Part shown: one piece after another, positions 23,901-30,210 of the stretch
Position numbering within the stretch: the first letter of the stretch is position 1
Layout of the letters: each line of letters begins with the position of its first letter
DNA from: Sodalis ligni
GTDB lineage: Bacteria > Pseudomonadota > Gammaproteobacteria > Enterobacterales > Enterobacteriaceae
Assembly (NCBI RefSeq): GCF_016865525.2
Contig: NZ_CP075169.1
Span: 5,766,337-5,830,336 of the forward strand
DNA length: 64,000 nt
Reading direction: 5' to 3'
Notes under the pieces: model-generated
Told to the model about the DNA's origin: nothing
What the model saw: only the letters and a program-made list of their open reading frames with translations
The model's database searches: none
Position numbers and translations under genes: made by a program

Positions 23901-26900
23901 GGAACTGTCGAACTGCGTGCCGACGGGCACGACCGTTCCCGTGGGCAGCGTCACCGGCGCCGATACCACGTCGCCGGCCTTGTAGGAGGCCAGCAGCACA
24001 GGCGGTATCGGAATTCCATGCGGAAATACTGACGATGGTATTACCGTTCCCAAAGGGATTGACGATATGAAGAAGATGGTTGCGTTAGAGGGCACAATGC
24101 TGCCGGCGGAGAAGAAAATAGTGCCGTTGCCGCCGCTATTGACGATACCTACGGACATCCCCGCGGGCACTTCCCAGCTCGAGGCGGAGACGATGGGAGC
24201 CGTAGTGCTGACGCTCGGCGTGAATGCGCTGGCGATCGGCGTATCCACCGGCACCGAGGACAGGGTGTCATTGTAGTCGAACGGTATCCTGCCGCCGATG
24301 GGAATCACCACGTCTTGACTCAGCCGCACACTGGTTGAAGCCGGCGTACCTGCCGCCAAATGCCCCCCCGCCAGCGTCGCGTCATCGCCGATCACCACCG
24401 TCTGGCCGGCCTTGAGCGTCAGCGTGCCGCCGCCGTTAAAGCCGTAGGCAATGATCTTGCCATCGACGATCAATGGCGCCGACGGATCCATGGGTGCATT
24501 GCTGCCGATGACACGCGTGTCGTCATTCGCGATCAGGCTGACGTTGCCGCCCTTGCCGCCCCGGGTCTCGCCGCTGGCGAGGACGGCCGCGCCCGATGAA
24601 ACATCAATGAGGCTTCCGGCGGCAAAGGTCACTCCGCCGGTGGTTGCCACATTCAACGTGCCGCCGTCGAGGAAGGCAATAGCCGATGAACCGTTGTCGG
24701 AACCATCACGCTGGTTCAGCCACAGCCCACTGAGATCGATCTTCGCATTGTTGTCGATCGTAACCTGGGAATATCCCTGAGCATCGTTCAATGCCACCCA
24801 GAACGGTGTCTGGCCTTGGGACACTATGGTACTCATGACGTTGCCCATAGTGATATCGCCGCCATGGGCCGTGATGTCGGCATCGACATCGATCTTGGGT
24901 CCAATTAGCGTCAATTGCCCGCCGGTGGCCAGCGCCAGCGGCGCATCAATGGCGATCTGATCCGTGCTGATCAGCGTCAATCCGCCCAGGTCCTGAGCAT
25001 TAAGGCTATTCGCATCCAGCCAGACGGTATCCGTCCGCTCGTCCGGCAAGGCATCGTTTTCTCCCATACCCTGCGTGATGCCGCCGATGTCCCCTATGCG
25101 CATATCGCTGTCGATGCCGCCCGTCAGCCCGAGCGCCGTGTATAAACCCACCACCAGCCCGCCGCCCAGCGCCGCCGTGTCGTGGGCCAGCCTGTAGCCG
25201 TCGGTCACGCCGTCAGGCCGGCTGTCCACCTGGCGCGGGCCGTTATAGACCGCTGTCACGACATCGCCTTCCAGCACCGCCGTAGGCGACGATACGATCA
25301 ATTGCCCCGCATCGCGCCCTACCGTATAACCGTTCTGCAGGATCTGCTCCGGTCCGATCAGCGGATTACGGAAATATTCGGTGGACGTATCGCCCCAGCG
25401 CGCATGGACCTCTTCAAAACCCTTGAAGATACCGGTATACATCAAATCGGCCGGTGCGCTGTTGACGTTGTACAACTGGCCGTCCGGCCCCTTCAGCCAG
25501 GTCTGCTGCAGATAGCCGGTGGCCGTATCAATGCTGCCGCCCGAGATATTGATCCGCGAACCGGACTGCGTGACCACTTCCCTGCCGCTCAGCGCCACGG
25601 TACCCCCCAGCGCTGCCCACTCGCCGATGCGATGCCCCTGATTGCTCAGATAGCCGCCCACTTCCAGCAGGCCGCCCGCGGTATACCAGCGGTCGCTGTC
25701 GTCGCCGCCCGCACCGGCCGGCACATACAGCAGCCCGCTGGTATCGACCCAGACATTGCTGTTGGCCAGTTTGCCGCTATCTCGATTGGCGGGCGCATCG
25801 CGCAGTTCGTTGCCCTGCACATTCACCAGCAGATTACTGCTGTCCATCGCGACCTGCACGCCGACGGCACCGGATACGTCCAGATTGGCGCCGTCGGCGA
25901 CAAAGGCGCGCCCGGCGGCGCTTACAGCAATCTGGCCGCCGGTGGCCAGCGTCATCGAGCCCCCGGTGAAGACCACATCGCCGCCGGAGACAATTTCCAC
26001 CCGCGACTGGTCGCGCCGGTCGGCCAGAGTCGACAGGTTGTCGAACTGCCCTGTCGCCAGCCCGTTGCCATTGGGGACAGACAATGCATCGCGCTGGCTG
26101 TCCAGCGCCGTGGTCTTGCCGTCGTCGTCAATCAGCACCGCCGTGACGGCGCTGCCGCCCAGCGTAACCCGGCCGGCGGCGTCGCCGTCCGAATTCAACA
26201 GGTGGATGGTGCCGCGCGTATTGACCGTGGTCGTGGCGATGGCTGCGCCATTCTGCTGCACATTGTGCCCGGCCAGCGTGATATCCCCTTCACGCGCCAC
26301 CAATAAGCCGGTGTTGTCCACCTGACCGGCGGCGGTGCCGGGATTCAACTGCGGTGAGATTTCATTGCCGCGGGTGGTGGACGTTGGATTGGCGTCGGTG
26401 CCGACGCCGCGACGGATGATAAAATTGTCGCCGGCGGCCAGTTCAGCCTGGCCTTGCGGCGTTTCGATATCGCCGGCATTACTCACTTGTTGTCCCATCA
26501 ACAGCACATAGCCGCCGCCCTGGGTAACCGACGCCGGCGCGCTGGTTGAAATTACCGCGCCGGGTTCGACGGTCAGCGCGCCGCCGGCGTTGGTGAACGA
26601 CGGCGTATAGAGACCGCCGGTCTGGGCGCCGTAGATGCCGTGGGCCGTGAACTGGTCGTCGCTCATCGCAGCCGCGGCCGCCACCAGGTTACGCACGTTC
26701 ACCTGGCTCGACCCGCTGAACACGATGCCGTTGCGGTTCATCAGCAGCACCGTGCCGTCCCCCTTGATTTGACCTTCTATCTGGCTGGGACGCGCGTTGG
26801 GGTCGTTGACCCGGTTTAATACCGCCCAGCTCGCCTGCTGGTGAAAGTCCACCTCGGTATTTTTACCGACGTTAAAGGTCTGCCAGTTGAGGATGGCTTT

Positions 26901-27431
26901 GTCTTTGGTCTGGTTGATGCTCACCGTGGTATGGCCGCCGGCGCTGCTTTGGGTCGGGGCGGCGGCGTTCAGCCAGCCTTGGGTGGCCGGGTTGTTGTCC
27001 ACCTGCAGGCCGCCGGAAGCGAGGCCGTCCGGCACGCCGCCGGGGGCGTTGAGGGCCGCCTGACGGGCCGCGGCCTGTTGGGCCTGCGCCGCGGCGATGG
27101 CGGCGGCGGTCTGGCCGAGGTTGGCGATGGAGCGGGCCAGCTGCGCGTTGGCCTGCTGCTGCTGGGCCAGGGGCGGGGGCATGCCGGGCAGGCCGCCGCC
27201 GCCGGCGGCCCCGGGGGGGGGCGGCCGGGGGGGGGCGCTGTCGGCGGAGCGAGCGCCCGTGAAGGGCCGCGGCCCGGCGGCCCGGGCGGCGCCGGACAGC
27301 AGCAGCATCCCGATGGCGTAGGCAATAGGCTTGATGTTAAGACGAAGGTTATCGGAGCGGCTCATACCGGCTTGTCTAGGTCCGGTAACGGAAATTTTCT
27401 GCTGACGTCGGGCGGCTGGTCTGGCTTGCAT
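14961..27431 (-). CDS. Giant FHA-family exoprotein (4156 residues), copy 2, intact
   Basis: This is a TpsA-type filamentous-haemagglutinin-like surface protein. The start (ATG 27431) follows AGGAAGAG. An N-terminal extension of about 25 residues comes before the signal core NIKPIAYAIGMLLLSGAARA. Next is a Gly/Pro-rich stretch coded by two G9 tracts, then a Q/A-rich helix. The haemagglutination-activity (TPS) domain follows at about residues 145-260 (TVSINQTKDKAILNWQTFNV, NRNGIVFSGSSQVNVRN). Thousands of residues of beta-helix-like repeats come next, then a C-terminal region (last 300-800 residues) resembling DUF3739 of FHA-family proteins. RGD occurs at residues 2692-2694 and 3337-3339. Export would need a TpsB-type outer-membrane pore, and none is in the window. 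The gene is downstream of its own STN/sigma/FecR genes and a candidate ECF promoter. Confidence 0.92.
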   Translation of the reverse strand: MQARPAARRQQKISVTGPRQAGMSRSDNLRLNIKPIAYAIGMLLLSGAARAAGPRPFTGARSADSAPPRPPPPGAAGGGGLPGMPPPLAQQQQANAQLARSIANLGQTAAAIAAAQAQQAAARQAALNAPGGVPDGLASGGLQVDNNPATQGWLNAAAPTQSSAGGHTTVSINQTKDKAILNWQTFNVGKNTEVDFHQQASWAVLNRVNDPNARPSQIEGQIKGDGTVLLMNRNGIVFSGSSQVNVRNLVAAAAAMSDDQFTAHGIYGAQTGGLYTPSFTNAGGALTVEPGAVISTSAPASVTQGGGYVLLMGQQVSNAGDIETPQGQAELAAGDNFIIRRGVGTDANPTSTTRGNEISPQLNPGTAAGQVDNTGLLVAREGDITLAGHNVQQNGAAIATTTVNTRGTIHLLNSDGDAAGRVTLGGSAVTAVLIDDDGKTTALDSQRDALSVPNGNGLATGQFDNLSTLADRRDQSRVEIVSGGDVVFTGGSMTLATGGQIAVSAAGRAFVADGANLDVSGAVGVQVAMDSSNLLVNVQGNELRDAPANRDSGKLANSNVWVDTSGLLYVPAGAGGDDSDRWYTAGGLLEVGGYLSNQGHRIGEWAALGGTVALSGREVVTQSGSRINISGGSIDTATGYLQQTWLKGPDGQLYNVNSAPADLMYTGIFKGFEEVHARWGDTSTEYFRNPLIGPEQILQNGYTVGRDAGQLIVSSPTAVLEGDVVTAVYNGPRQVDSRPDGVTDGYRLAHDTAALGGGLVVGLYTALGLTGGIDSDMRIGDIGGITQGMGENDALPDERTDTVWLDANSLNAQDLGGLTLISTDQIAIDAPLALATGGQLTLIGPKIDVDADITAHGGDITMGNVMSTIVSQGQTPFWVALNDAQGYSQVTIDNNAKIDLSGLWLNQRDGSDNGSSAIAFLDGGTLNVATTGGVTFAAGSLIDVSSGAAVLASGETRGGKGGNVSLIANDDTRVIGSNAPMDPSAPLIVDGKIIAYGFNGGGTLTLKAGQTVVIGDDATLAGGHLAAGTPASTSVRLSQDVVIPIGGRIPFDYNDTLSSVPVDTPIASAFTPSVSTTAPIVSASSWEVPAGMSVGIVNSGGNGTIFFSAGSIVPSNATIFFISSIPLGTVIPSSVFPHGIPIPPVLLASYKAGDVVSAPVTLPTGTVVPVGTQFDSSVPIQPVLALGPDIFSAGFSHYAVSSNTGMEIATNVAATVPVYRFDTASRSAPTGSEVSDAADLWLPPTYIDDPIADRLTQRAGASLTFSSLYDFNMTQGSAITVDPGQSVTLYADRQTTIEGAITAHGGNITIANVPNASNGALYGGDGFGFATPTRSIWVGEDSILDVSAQAVVAADAAGRRYGVVPDGGSITLGSGMDSGHNVVAGDAFIIVRPGALLDASGTAETIDVPAGAGLQPTLVAGDGGVIALYSASGIYLDGDLRAAAGGGNASGGLLSLNVLSHIYLPYLPTPQSPFAVGEVPEEMQRLRNITIVQQDRPTGLSAGLAPGESDPALKFGDATLSVDKIHAGGFDQLALSTHDLFVFDGDVDLGMKRSIVLSGGVISASANDPHINAALRAPYVKIDGWYNDPSLAGAQVYQYYTGLNNIKGSGFTTASDSNFEVDADLIDVSSAVQFGAFGFQGAGSLYYVGSGPGNIPAQTPGDDDLFAHDSGPHIVNMPGFGNLILHSSGDVRFGTGSLTVPNSLAIQADQIYPMSGATMNILAGLMMTRSSAGGSAGGSSAGFGGVAFDPGATLIIRTNGEPAPDTPASVFGNLSIAAPYIDQGGVVRAPLGILAFNTLFTNSPLVPPAPKLVLRDGSLTSTSAQGLTIPFGGTSDGVTYQGTDGTIEDLGATNDYVNGTNLVETGLMIAGESVVGEAGAVLDVSGGGNLLGAGFISGRGGSVNVLTTALVNANPINATFSAASDKVYAIAPGYAAAYAPAIAAKGAGDPAVGQQITIAAGVPGLPAGTYTLLPSSYALAPGAFRVELGGRTQAADAPLHLPNGSILASGYLGIANTAVRDSLPTQVILTAGPTVRTYSQYNETGYADFLRGQASLFDGIRPRLPIDGGIVEFTLGSPSSGKALSFAGSALFSGAEDGIAGALVIKAGSQGVLDITAPGAAALPGHTTLSSDDINAFNAASVLMGGSTSYNDDTGVYTGGRIVFTGDNAVNVLDGATLRAGQIFLVGPAVSVAGGATLDTRGLGGSGLDSSLGYVYGNTGIDVPGSTAVLAVANGWFNFLPFSGTGSIEIGNGASLLTEGSIVLGAPGSLTMGDANLGARYLSVTQETVNVGTDASLTAAQAAGSLPAGWNLTQGILDRLLHPSSTAGVPALEQLTIVAGGSVNLFGDVSLDARSQSGGGNVQFVVNSPALYGLANGDEGAHITADAFVWNGIRTGNGWDPSANPTGSIPYGNQDPAVIVPNGPGTGLGTLDIAAQSVLFGYGDHTRVTDGTSLNRYAIGFSAVNISAGDRVTTNDDGALFVGLSRDSSGNVQGGNLTITAPLLTAQQGAVMAYNAGGAITATAPAGVTAANTANENNLGGTISFNGDSIVLDTAVALPSGKLTLKAVNDLSVGGNAMIDLSGRHLTFFDKSADSWGGDLVLQSASGDISLAAGSLLDVSAQNNAAGTVTAMATDLMHGRVLFDGALNGSSSGGYAGGEFTIQAQDLGDFSALNDRLNGAGFFGARSFDIKRGDLAFGNGVKANAVSISVDGGSLTVNGTIDASGTAPGTIRLAARDDLHLASSAVLDTHGTVLKIDSYGAPIEADNTPHIELASADGFVNLDGGAVIDMRSADNTARGRLEIDAPRLGGANGTGAGANDIAINAGAALNVAGAASIAVNGFRTYALPDGGTIDQSYLDGLNIDSSAFINAALGNGALSGRLAGLAAYGSAFHLRPGIEIRSDGTLSTTDDLDFAGYRYGPNANPTLLGSGEPGKLVIRAADDLNINGSITDGFAPPPNSPDDTNFLVPTPSTVAATDIYPTGNVHLLEDWTVPNDAFYSPFGGIVVSDPSGRVYNPGETLKAGTVISATFFGLPLFAWEAGLPIPALLAPGPSSRPVYALAQPLAPGSLSWSMRLVSGADTGAADSRALRSAPDLAGLGNMTLNDPHVAGTDGQSVASVIRTGTGDLDLLAGGNYQQMSPYGIYTAGTPIAATGASANAPYNPARGTFADDGTVLGAANTLYEDTLGSQYMYYMEHGGDLLLTAQGNIDGSLAFDSGEVGGWLWRQGGTELGQAAAWGINFGSYTASPSIDPYSGPDYTGVRVHLSTFSGVGTLGGGNANVRAGGDIGDTGGIVIAVGGSGRVMADGSLAQTGGGTLSVKAGGNVGGAGNQFVDIRGDINLSTGDFGSLYGQHFGYDNGLADPRPLDPLKTYSAVTTSGGAFVPGDGTVNILARGDIAMGDVIDPGRIRLTEQTDASSTPGLQGATWFTLWTPDTAINLFGAGGGVSPLSAFQGSDLNANSAIHTSTLFLPSILRATAGNGDIFLFAGQQGASLMLPSPSGELQLLAAGSVIDATASYAYGPLATSMSTLATPFHPAWATYLTDNYTSTLQSSNYWGDPNNIVDSTQAWKVYSSDYGPSGFGGVGGNPFVFGPNTVSDASAFDGDVVSSIYAMDGDILNLRYGEIFESDQVVSGIRTTTDYYRAVKPVQILAGGDIVDLKGLILQNDPNDVSAIAASGNIIEAGAGTIDFTSETQVAGLQIAGPGTLEISAGKNLYQGSSAAIESIGPLVAGDQRPGASVVLQAGLGAGTPGEGQVDWTAFARLYLDPANLAGPGALADQPGKVAKTYNGELVGWLRDSFGYAGPAGDALAYFLALPAEQQRIFLRTVYYAELTAGGREFNDSNGPRPGSYLRGREAIAALFPREDAYDGDITLFTAISSGLNISGYVHTDFGGDIQLLAPGGGVTIGTEGLTPGADSGLITQGQGDIQIYSQDSLLLGLSRIMTTFGGNILAWSTEGDINAGRGSKTTVVFTPPKQTYDDVGNLTLSPQVPSTGAGIATLAPIPEVPPGDVDLIAPLGTIDAGEAGIRVSGNINVAALRVVNAENIQVQGKSTGIPTIAAVNVGALTSASQAASSAVQAAEQINRQAQRNQPSVISVQVLGYGTERLEAGGDDNAMRSTGYDPASVVQVVGTGKLDQKSLAQLSEDERRSLQSQ
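26652..27171 (-). repeat. Near-identical TPS-domain block shared with copy 1 (7271-7790)
   Basis: This is the second member of the 520-bp pair, with 11 differences and no gaps. It covers the secretion domain of the intact exoprotein. See the entry at 7271-7790. Confidence 0.85.
27213..27235. repeat. Two G9 homopolymer tracts near the 5' end of the FHA copy 2 coding region
   Basis: Runs of nine G (plus strand; C on the coding strand) at 27213-27221 and 27227-27235 lie about 200 nt into the 4156-residue gene, between signal peptide and TPS domain. The matching part of copy 1 (about 7828-7854) has the same length but no long runs. Slippage in either tract would stop translation early. An Illumina-type poly-G artefact is also possible. 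Confidence 0.8.
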
Positions 27432-27537
27432 ATCGAAGCTCTCTTCCTGTGCTCAATCGGGTCTGGGTGCCCGCCGGCCATACCTTTAAGGGGGAGGCCG
27501 ACAGGTTGCATTCAGACCAATAGATGATTGGGCAGGG

Positions 27538-27567
27538 TAGCGAATGCAGCTTTTCATAAAAAATTCA
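27538..27567 (-). promoter_or_regulatory. Candidate ECF-sigma promoter of FHA copy 2
   Basis: On the minus strand, AATTTTT (27565-27559) and TCGCTA (27543-27538) are separated by 15 bases, exactly as at 8201-8230 before copy 1. A CCCAATC run lies just downstream in both. The leader to the start codon is about 106 nt. The surrounding bases are otherwise different, so the shared blocks stand out. Confidence 0.5.
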
Positions 27568-27591
27568 CATGACGCTTCGGGCCGCCGCGGC

Positions 27592-28578
27592 TTAGCTGAT
27601 CAGCACCACGCCGCCGGGCAAATAACGGATATTGGCGCCGTAGACCTGCTGGATAAGCGATGTAAAATCGGTAAAGCGATCCACCGACAGCTGCGCCTGC
27701 ACCAGATTTTTGCCCAGTTCGCTGTTCATCAGAATCACCTTTCCCGCCCGGTAACGGTTGATTTCATCAATGACCTGAACCAGCGGCGTGTTATTGAACA
27801 CCAGCATACGCCGGCGCCAGGCGGTGATTTGCGCTGCGTCCGCCGCCACCACCGGCAGCATGCCGTTTTGATCATAGCTGATTTGCTGGTTCGTCAGCAG
27901 CCGCACGCTGCGATCGCTGTGCTCAACGGTCAATTGGCCCGCCAGGCAGGTGACGCATACCGCCCGGTCGATATAACGTACGTTGAAACGGGCATCCGTC
28001 GCCTGGATGCGCCCGTTGTCCGCCAGCACCTCAAAGGGATATCCCTCCCCCGGACGGGCGATGACCTCTGCCTCGCCGGTTTTCAGGGTAATGCCTGCCA
28101 GTGCGCCTTGCCGGCGATATAAATCGATGCTGGTCTGGGTATTCATATGCAGCTGAACCTGTTGGCTCAGGGCGATTTCCCGCTGCTGGCCGGTATCGGT
28201 ATGATAATCCGCGGAGATATCATAGACGCTCGGCCACAGCCGCAGCGGCGGGCGTACCGCCAGCCAGCCCACCGAGGCGGCCAGCGCACCGCCCAGCAGA
28301 GCGCGGCGGGCGAGACGCACGGTATTGATCGGCGTTACGGTGCCCTGCGGCTCCGGCTCGGCGGCGGCATCCCGCTGGGCCGCCTGCTGCATACCCAGCC
28401 AGTTTTGGCGGCATTCGCTGAACGTGCGGGCATGTTCGGCGCTTTGCCCACACCAGCGGCGAAACGCCTCGCCGTCGGCCACCGTCGCACGGCCCGATGC
28501 CAAACGGAGCACCCAATCCATGGCGCGCTGCCGGATCTCGTCGGATCCGTTCTGGCTCATATCGGTATCATTCATCAT
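27592..28578 (-). CDS. FecR-family anti-sigma/sigma regulator, cassette 2
   Basis: This 328-residue protein has the FecR N-terminal domain (DWVLRLASG...AFRRWCGQS, about residues 20-50), one membrane segment at about residues 90-110 (RRALLGGALAASVGWLAVRP) and the periplasmic FecR domain starting at DYHTDTGQQREIALS. It should relay the STN-protein signal to the sigma factor encoded just upstream. Its start overlaps the sigma stop by 11 nt, which suggests translational coupling. It ends 160 nt before FHA copy 2. Confidence 0.9.
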   Translation of the reverse strand: MMNDTDMSQNGSDEIRQRAMDWVLRLASGRATVADGEAFRRWCGQSAEHARTFSECRQNWLGMQQAAQRDAAAEPEPQGTVTPINTVRLARRALLGGALAASVGWLAVRPPLRLWPSVYDISADYHTDTGQQREIALSQQVQLHMNTQTSIDLYRRQGALAGITLKTGEAEVIARPGEGYPFEVLADNGRIQATDARFNVRYIDRAVCVTCLAGQLTVEHSDRSVRLLTNQQISYDQNGMLPVVAADAAQITAWRRRMLVFNNTPLVQVIDEINRYRAGKVILMNSELGKNLVQAQLSVDRFTDFTSLIQQVYGANIRYLPGGVVLIS

Positions 28579-29164
28579 TTTTCAGTAACGCTTTCGTTTC
28601 CGGACGGGGTCCGAAACGTTGAATATAATGTTTTCCCATGCGCTCGCAGCAGTATTGCAGACCGGCTTTCAGCTCTTTTTCCACGGTGCGCAGGGAAACG
28701 CCGAAACGACGGGCAATATCGGTATGGGGAACATCGCGCAGGCGCGCGGCGATAATCATTTCCCGGCGGCGGGGGGGTAATTCATCCAGGATCTGCCGAA
28801 ACGTCTCAATCTCGGTTTCACCGATAATGATCCGGGCGGGGTCCGCCAGTTCATCGGCAACCTGGTACAGTTCATCCACTTCGTCCAGGCTCATGATCCG
28901 CGATTGGCTCCGCCGCTGCTCCTCCGCCACGTTCAGGGCGATACGGAACAGGTAGGCCGCCGGATATTTCACCACCACGCCGTCGCCGACCCCGTCGATG
29001 CGCAGCCAGGTTTCATGCAGGGCATCGTCGGCCAGATGCTGTGAGCCCAGGCGATTCCACAGACGCTGGCGAAATTCCTTATAACTCGCCAGGAACAGCT
29101 CGCGCAAAGGCTTTTTTATCATATCCGGCATCATCGGCCTCTTTATCGCTGCAAACGTCGACAA
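28568..29164 (-). CDS. ECF RNA polymerase sigma factor, FecI-like, cassette 2
   Basis: This 198-residue ECF sigma factor has region 2 (LADDALHETWLRID, AAYLFRIALNVAEEQ) and region 4 (LPPRRREMIIAARL...VSLRTVEKELKAGLQYC). It overlaps the STN gene upstream by 22 nt and FecR downstream by 11 nt, so the three genes are tightly coupled. It is a paralogue of 9472-9993. Because the two FHA promoters share the same spaced motif, the two sigma factors may cross-regulate; this is inference. Confidence 0.92.
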   Translation of the reverse strand: MSTFAAIKRPMMPDMIKKPLRELFLASYKEFRQRLWNRLGSQHLADDALHETWLRIDGVGDGVVVKYPAAYLFRIALNVAEEQRRSQSRIMSLDEVDELYQVADELADPARIIIGETEIETFRQILDELPPRRREMIIAARLRDVPHTDIARRFGVSLRTVEKELKAGLQYCCERMGKHYIQRFGPRPETKALLKNDE

Positions 29165-29853
29165 TCCCCTCGCGTATCCTGCCGGTTGCGCAGCAATAGC
29201 GTAATGGGCTGCTGAAATCCAGGCGGCGGCGGCTCGATTATCTGCCGCGTTATAACCCCTTGCACCGTACCACCCCAGGCGGCGACGCCGGGAGAATCCA
29301 AGAGATGCACCCGGTAAATCTGTCCGGAGGCGTCAATCCACAGCTGCAGCCCCACCCGGTAATGTCCCAGCTTGTCCGGCTGCAATTCGCACAATAATCT
29401 GCCCACCACCCGCTGTACCCGCGCCGCATACAGGCCGGCTTGCCGAGCCGGATCGACGGCATCGACTTTTCGCGCCGGAAAGAGGGTGTTGTCAATCGGT
29501 ATCAGTGTAAATGCCGTGCCGCTGGTATAACGCGCCGTCAGGCCGCTGCCCGCCAACAGCAAGCGCAATGCTTCCGCCGCCGTAAACAGACCTTTCACCG
29601 CGGCGGATTGACGATTGACGGTTAACCCGGCGGTGACCAAAACCGACAATCCCGTCACCTCGCCATAGGCGCTCAGCGCGGCAGCCAGCGGCTGGGCCGG
29701 CAAATCAAACGGCATCCGCTGCGCCGGCAGGGTCCGGGCCAATCCGCCCGCCATCCACAATAACAGCGCCATGGCGCACAACACCCGGACCGCACAGCCT
29801 AGGGCGAGAAGGCGTACATTCGTTGCCGAGGGATTAAAAAAACGCGTCATCAT
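29143..29853 (-). CDS. Exported STN-domain / TonB-C-like signalling protein, cassette 2
   Basis: I place the start at the ATG at 29853 (236 residues); a GTG at 29916 would add 21 residues but has no ribosome site. A signal segment (VRVLCAMALLLWMAGGLA) is followed by an STN domain (FDLPAQPLAAALSAYGEVTG...ALRLLLAGSGLTARYTS). A TonB-C-like domain follows (YRVGLQLWIDASGQIYRVHL, then QQPITLLLRN). There is no plug or beta-barrel. It heads the STN-sigma-FecR run with overlapping genes and is the likely periplasmic input of the cassette 2 signalling chain. Confidence 0.85.
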   Translation of the reverse strand: MMTRFFNPSATNVRLLALGCAVRVLCAMALLLWMAGGLARTLPAQRMPFDLPAQPLAAALSAYGEVTGLSVLVTAGLTVNRQSAAVKGLFTAAEALRLLLAGSGLTARYTSGTAFTLIPIDNTLFPARKVDAVDPARQAGLYAARVQRVVGRLLCELQPDKLGHYRVGLQLWIDASGQIYRVHLLDSPGVAAWGGTVQGVITRQIIEPPPPGFQQPITLLLRNRQDTRGDCRRLQR

Positions 29854-29972
29854 CACCCGTTTCGTTCTGAACAACAGGAAAAGACAGCCGAGCTGGTGGG
29901 TATTATTGCTGGACACTCTGCGCGAGATTTATGACATTTCAATGAAGGCTTTAAAGTCATGGCCGAGACACA

Positions 29973-29996
29973 ATAACTCTACGGCCACAGAGTTAT
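29973..29996. promoter_or_regulatory. Inverted repeat upstream of cassette 2
   Basis: Perfect 8-bp arms (ATAACTCT at 29973-29980, AGAGTTAT at 29989-29996) flank an 8-nt spacer in the 294-nt gap between the STN gene (minus) and the SDR gene (plus). It could be an operator for a dimeric regulator. No T-run follows, so a terminator is less likely. I saw nothing else clear in this gap. Confidence 0.3.
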
Positions 29997-30210
29997 CGAG
30001 GCGTCCGGGCGTCGATTAATGACGTTATGGCATCAATGAAATGAGGTTAGCGTTGTCGACAAACCCGTCGCTCCCCAGCAGACTGTGGGTTTTATTCACA
30101 TCGCTCCGTCAGACATACTGGCTTATTGTAAGATCCTATCAGTCAATCTTTCTGACGGCATATTACCGACATCCTTACGGATGACCGCGTTTACTCTTAA
30201 TGGAGGTTTT

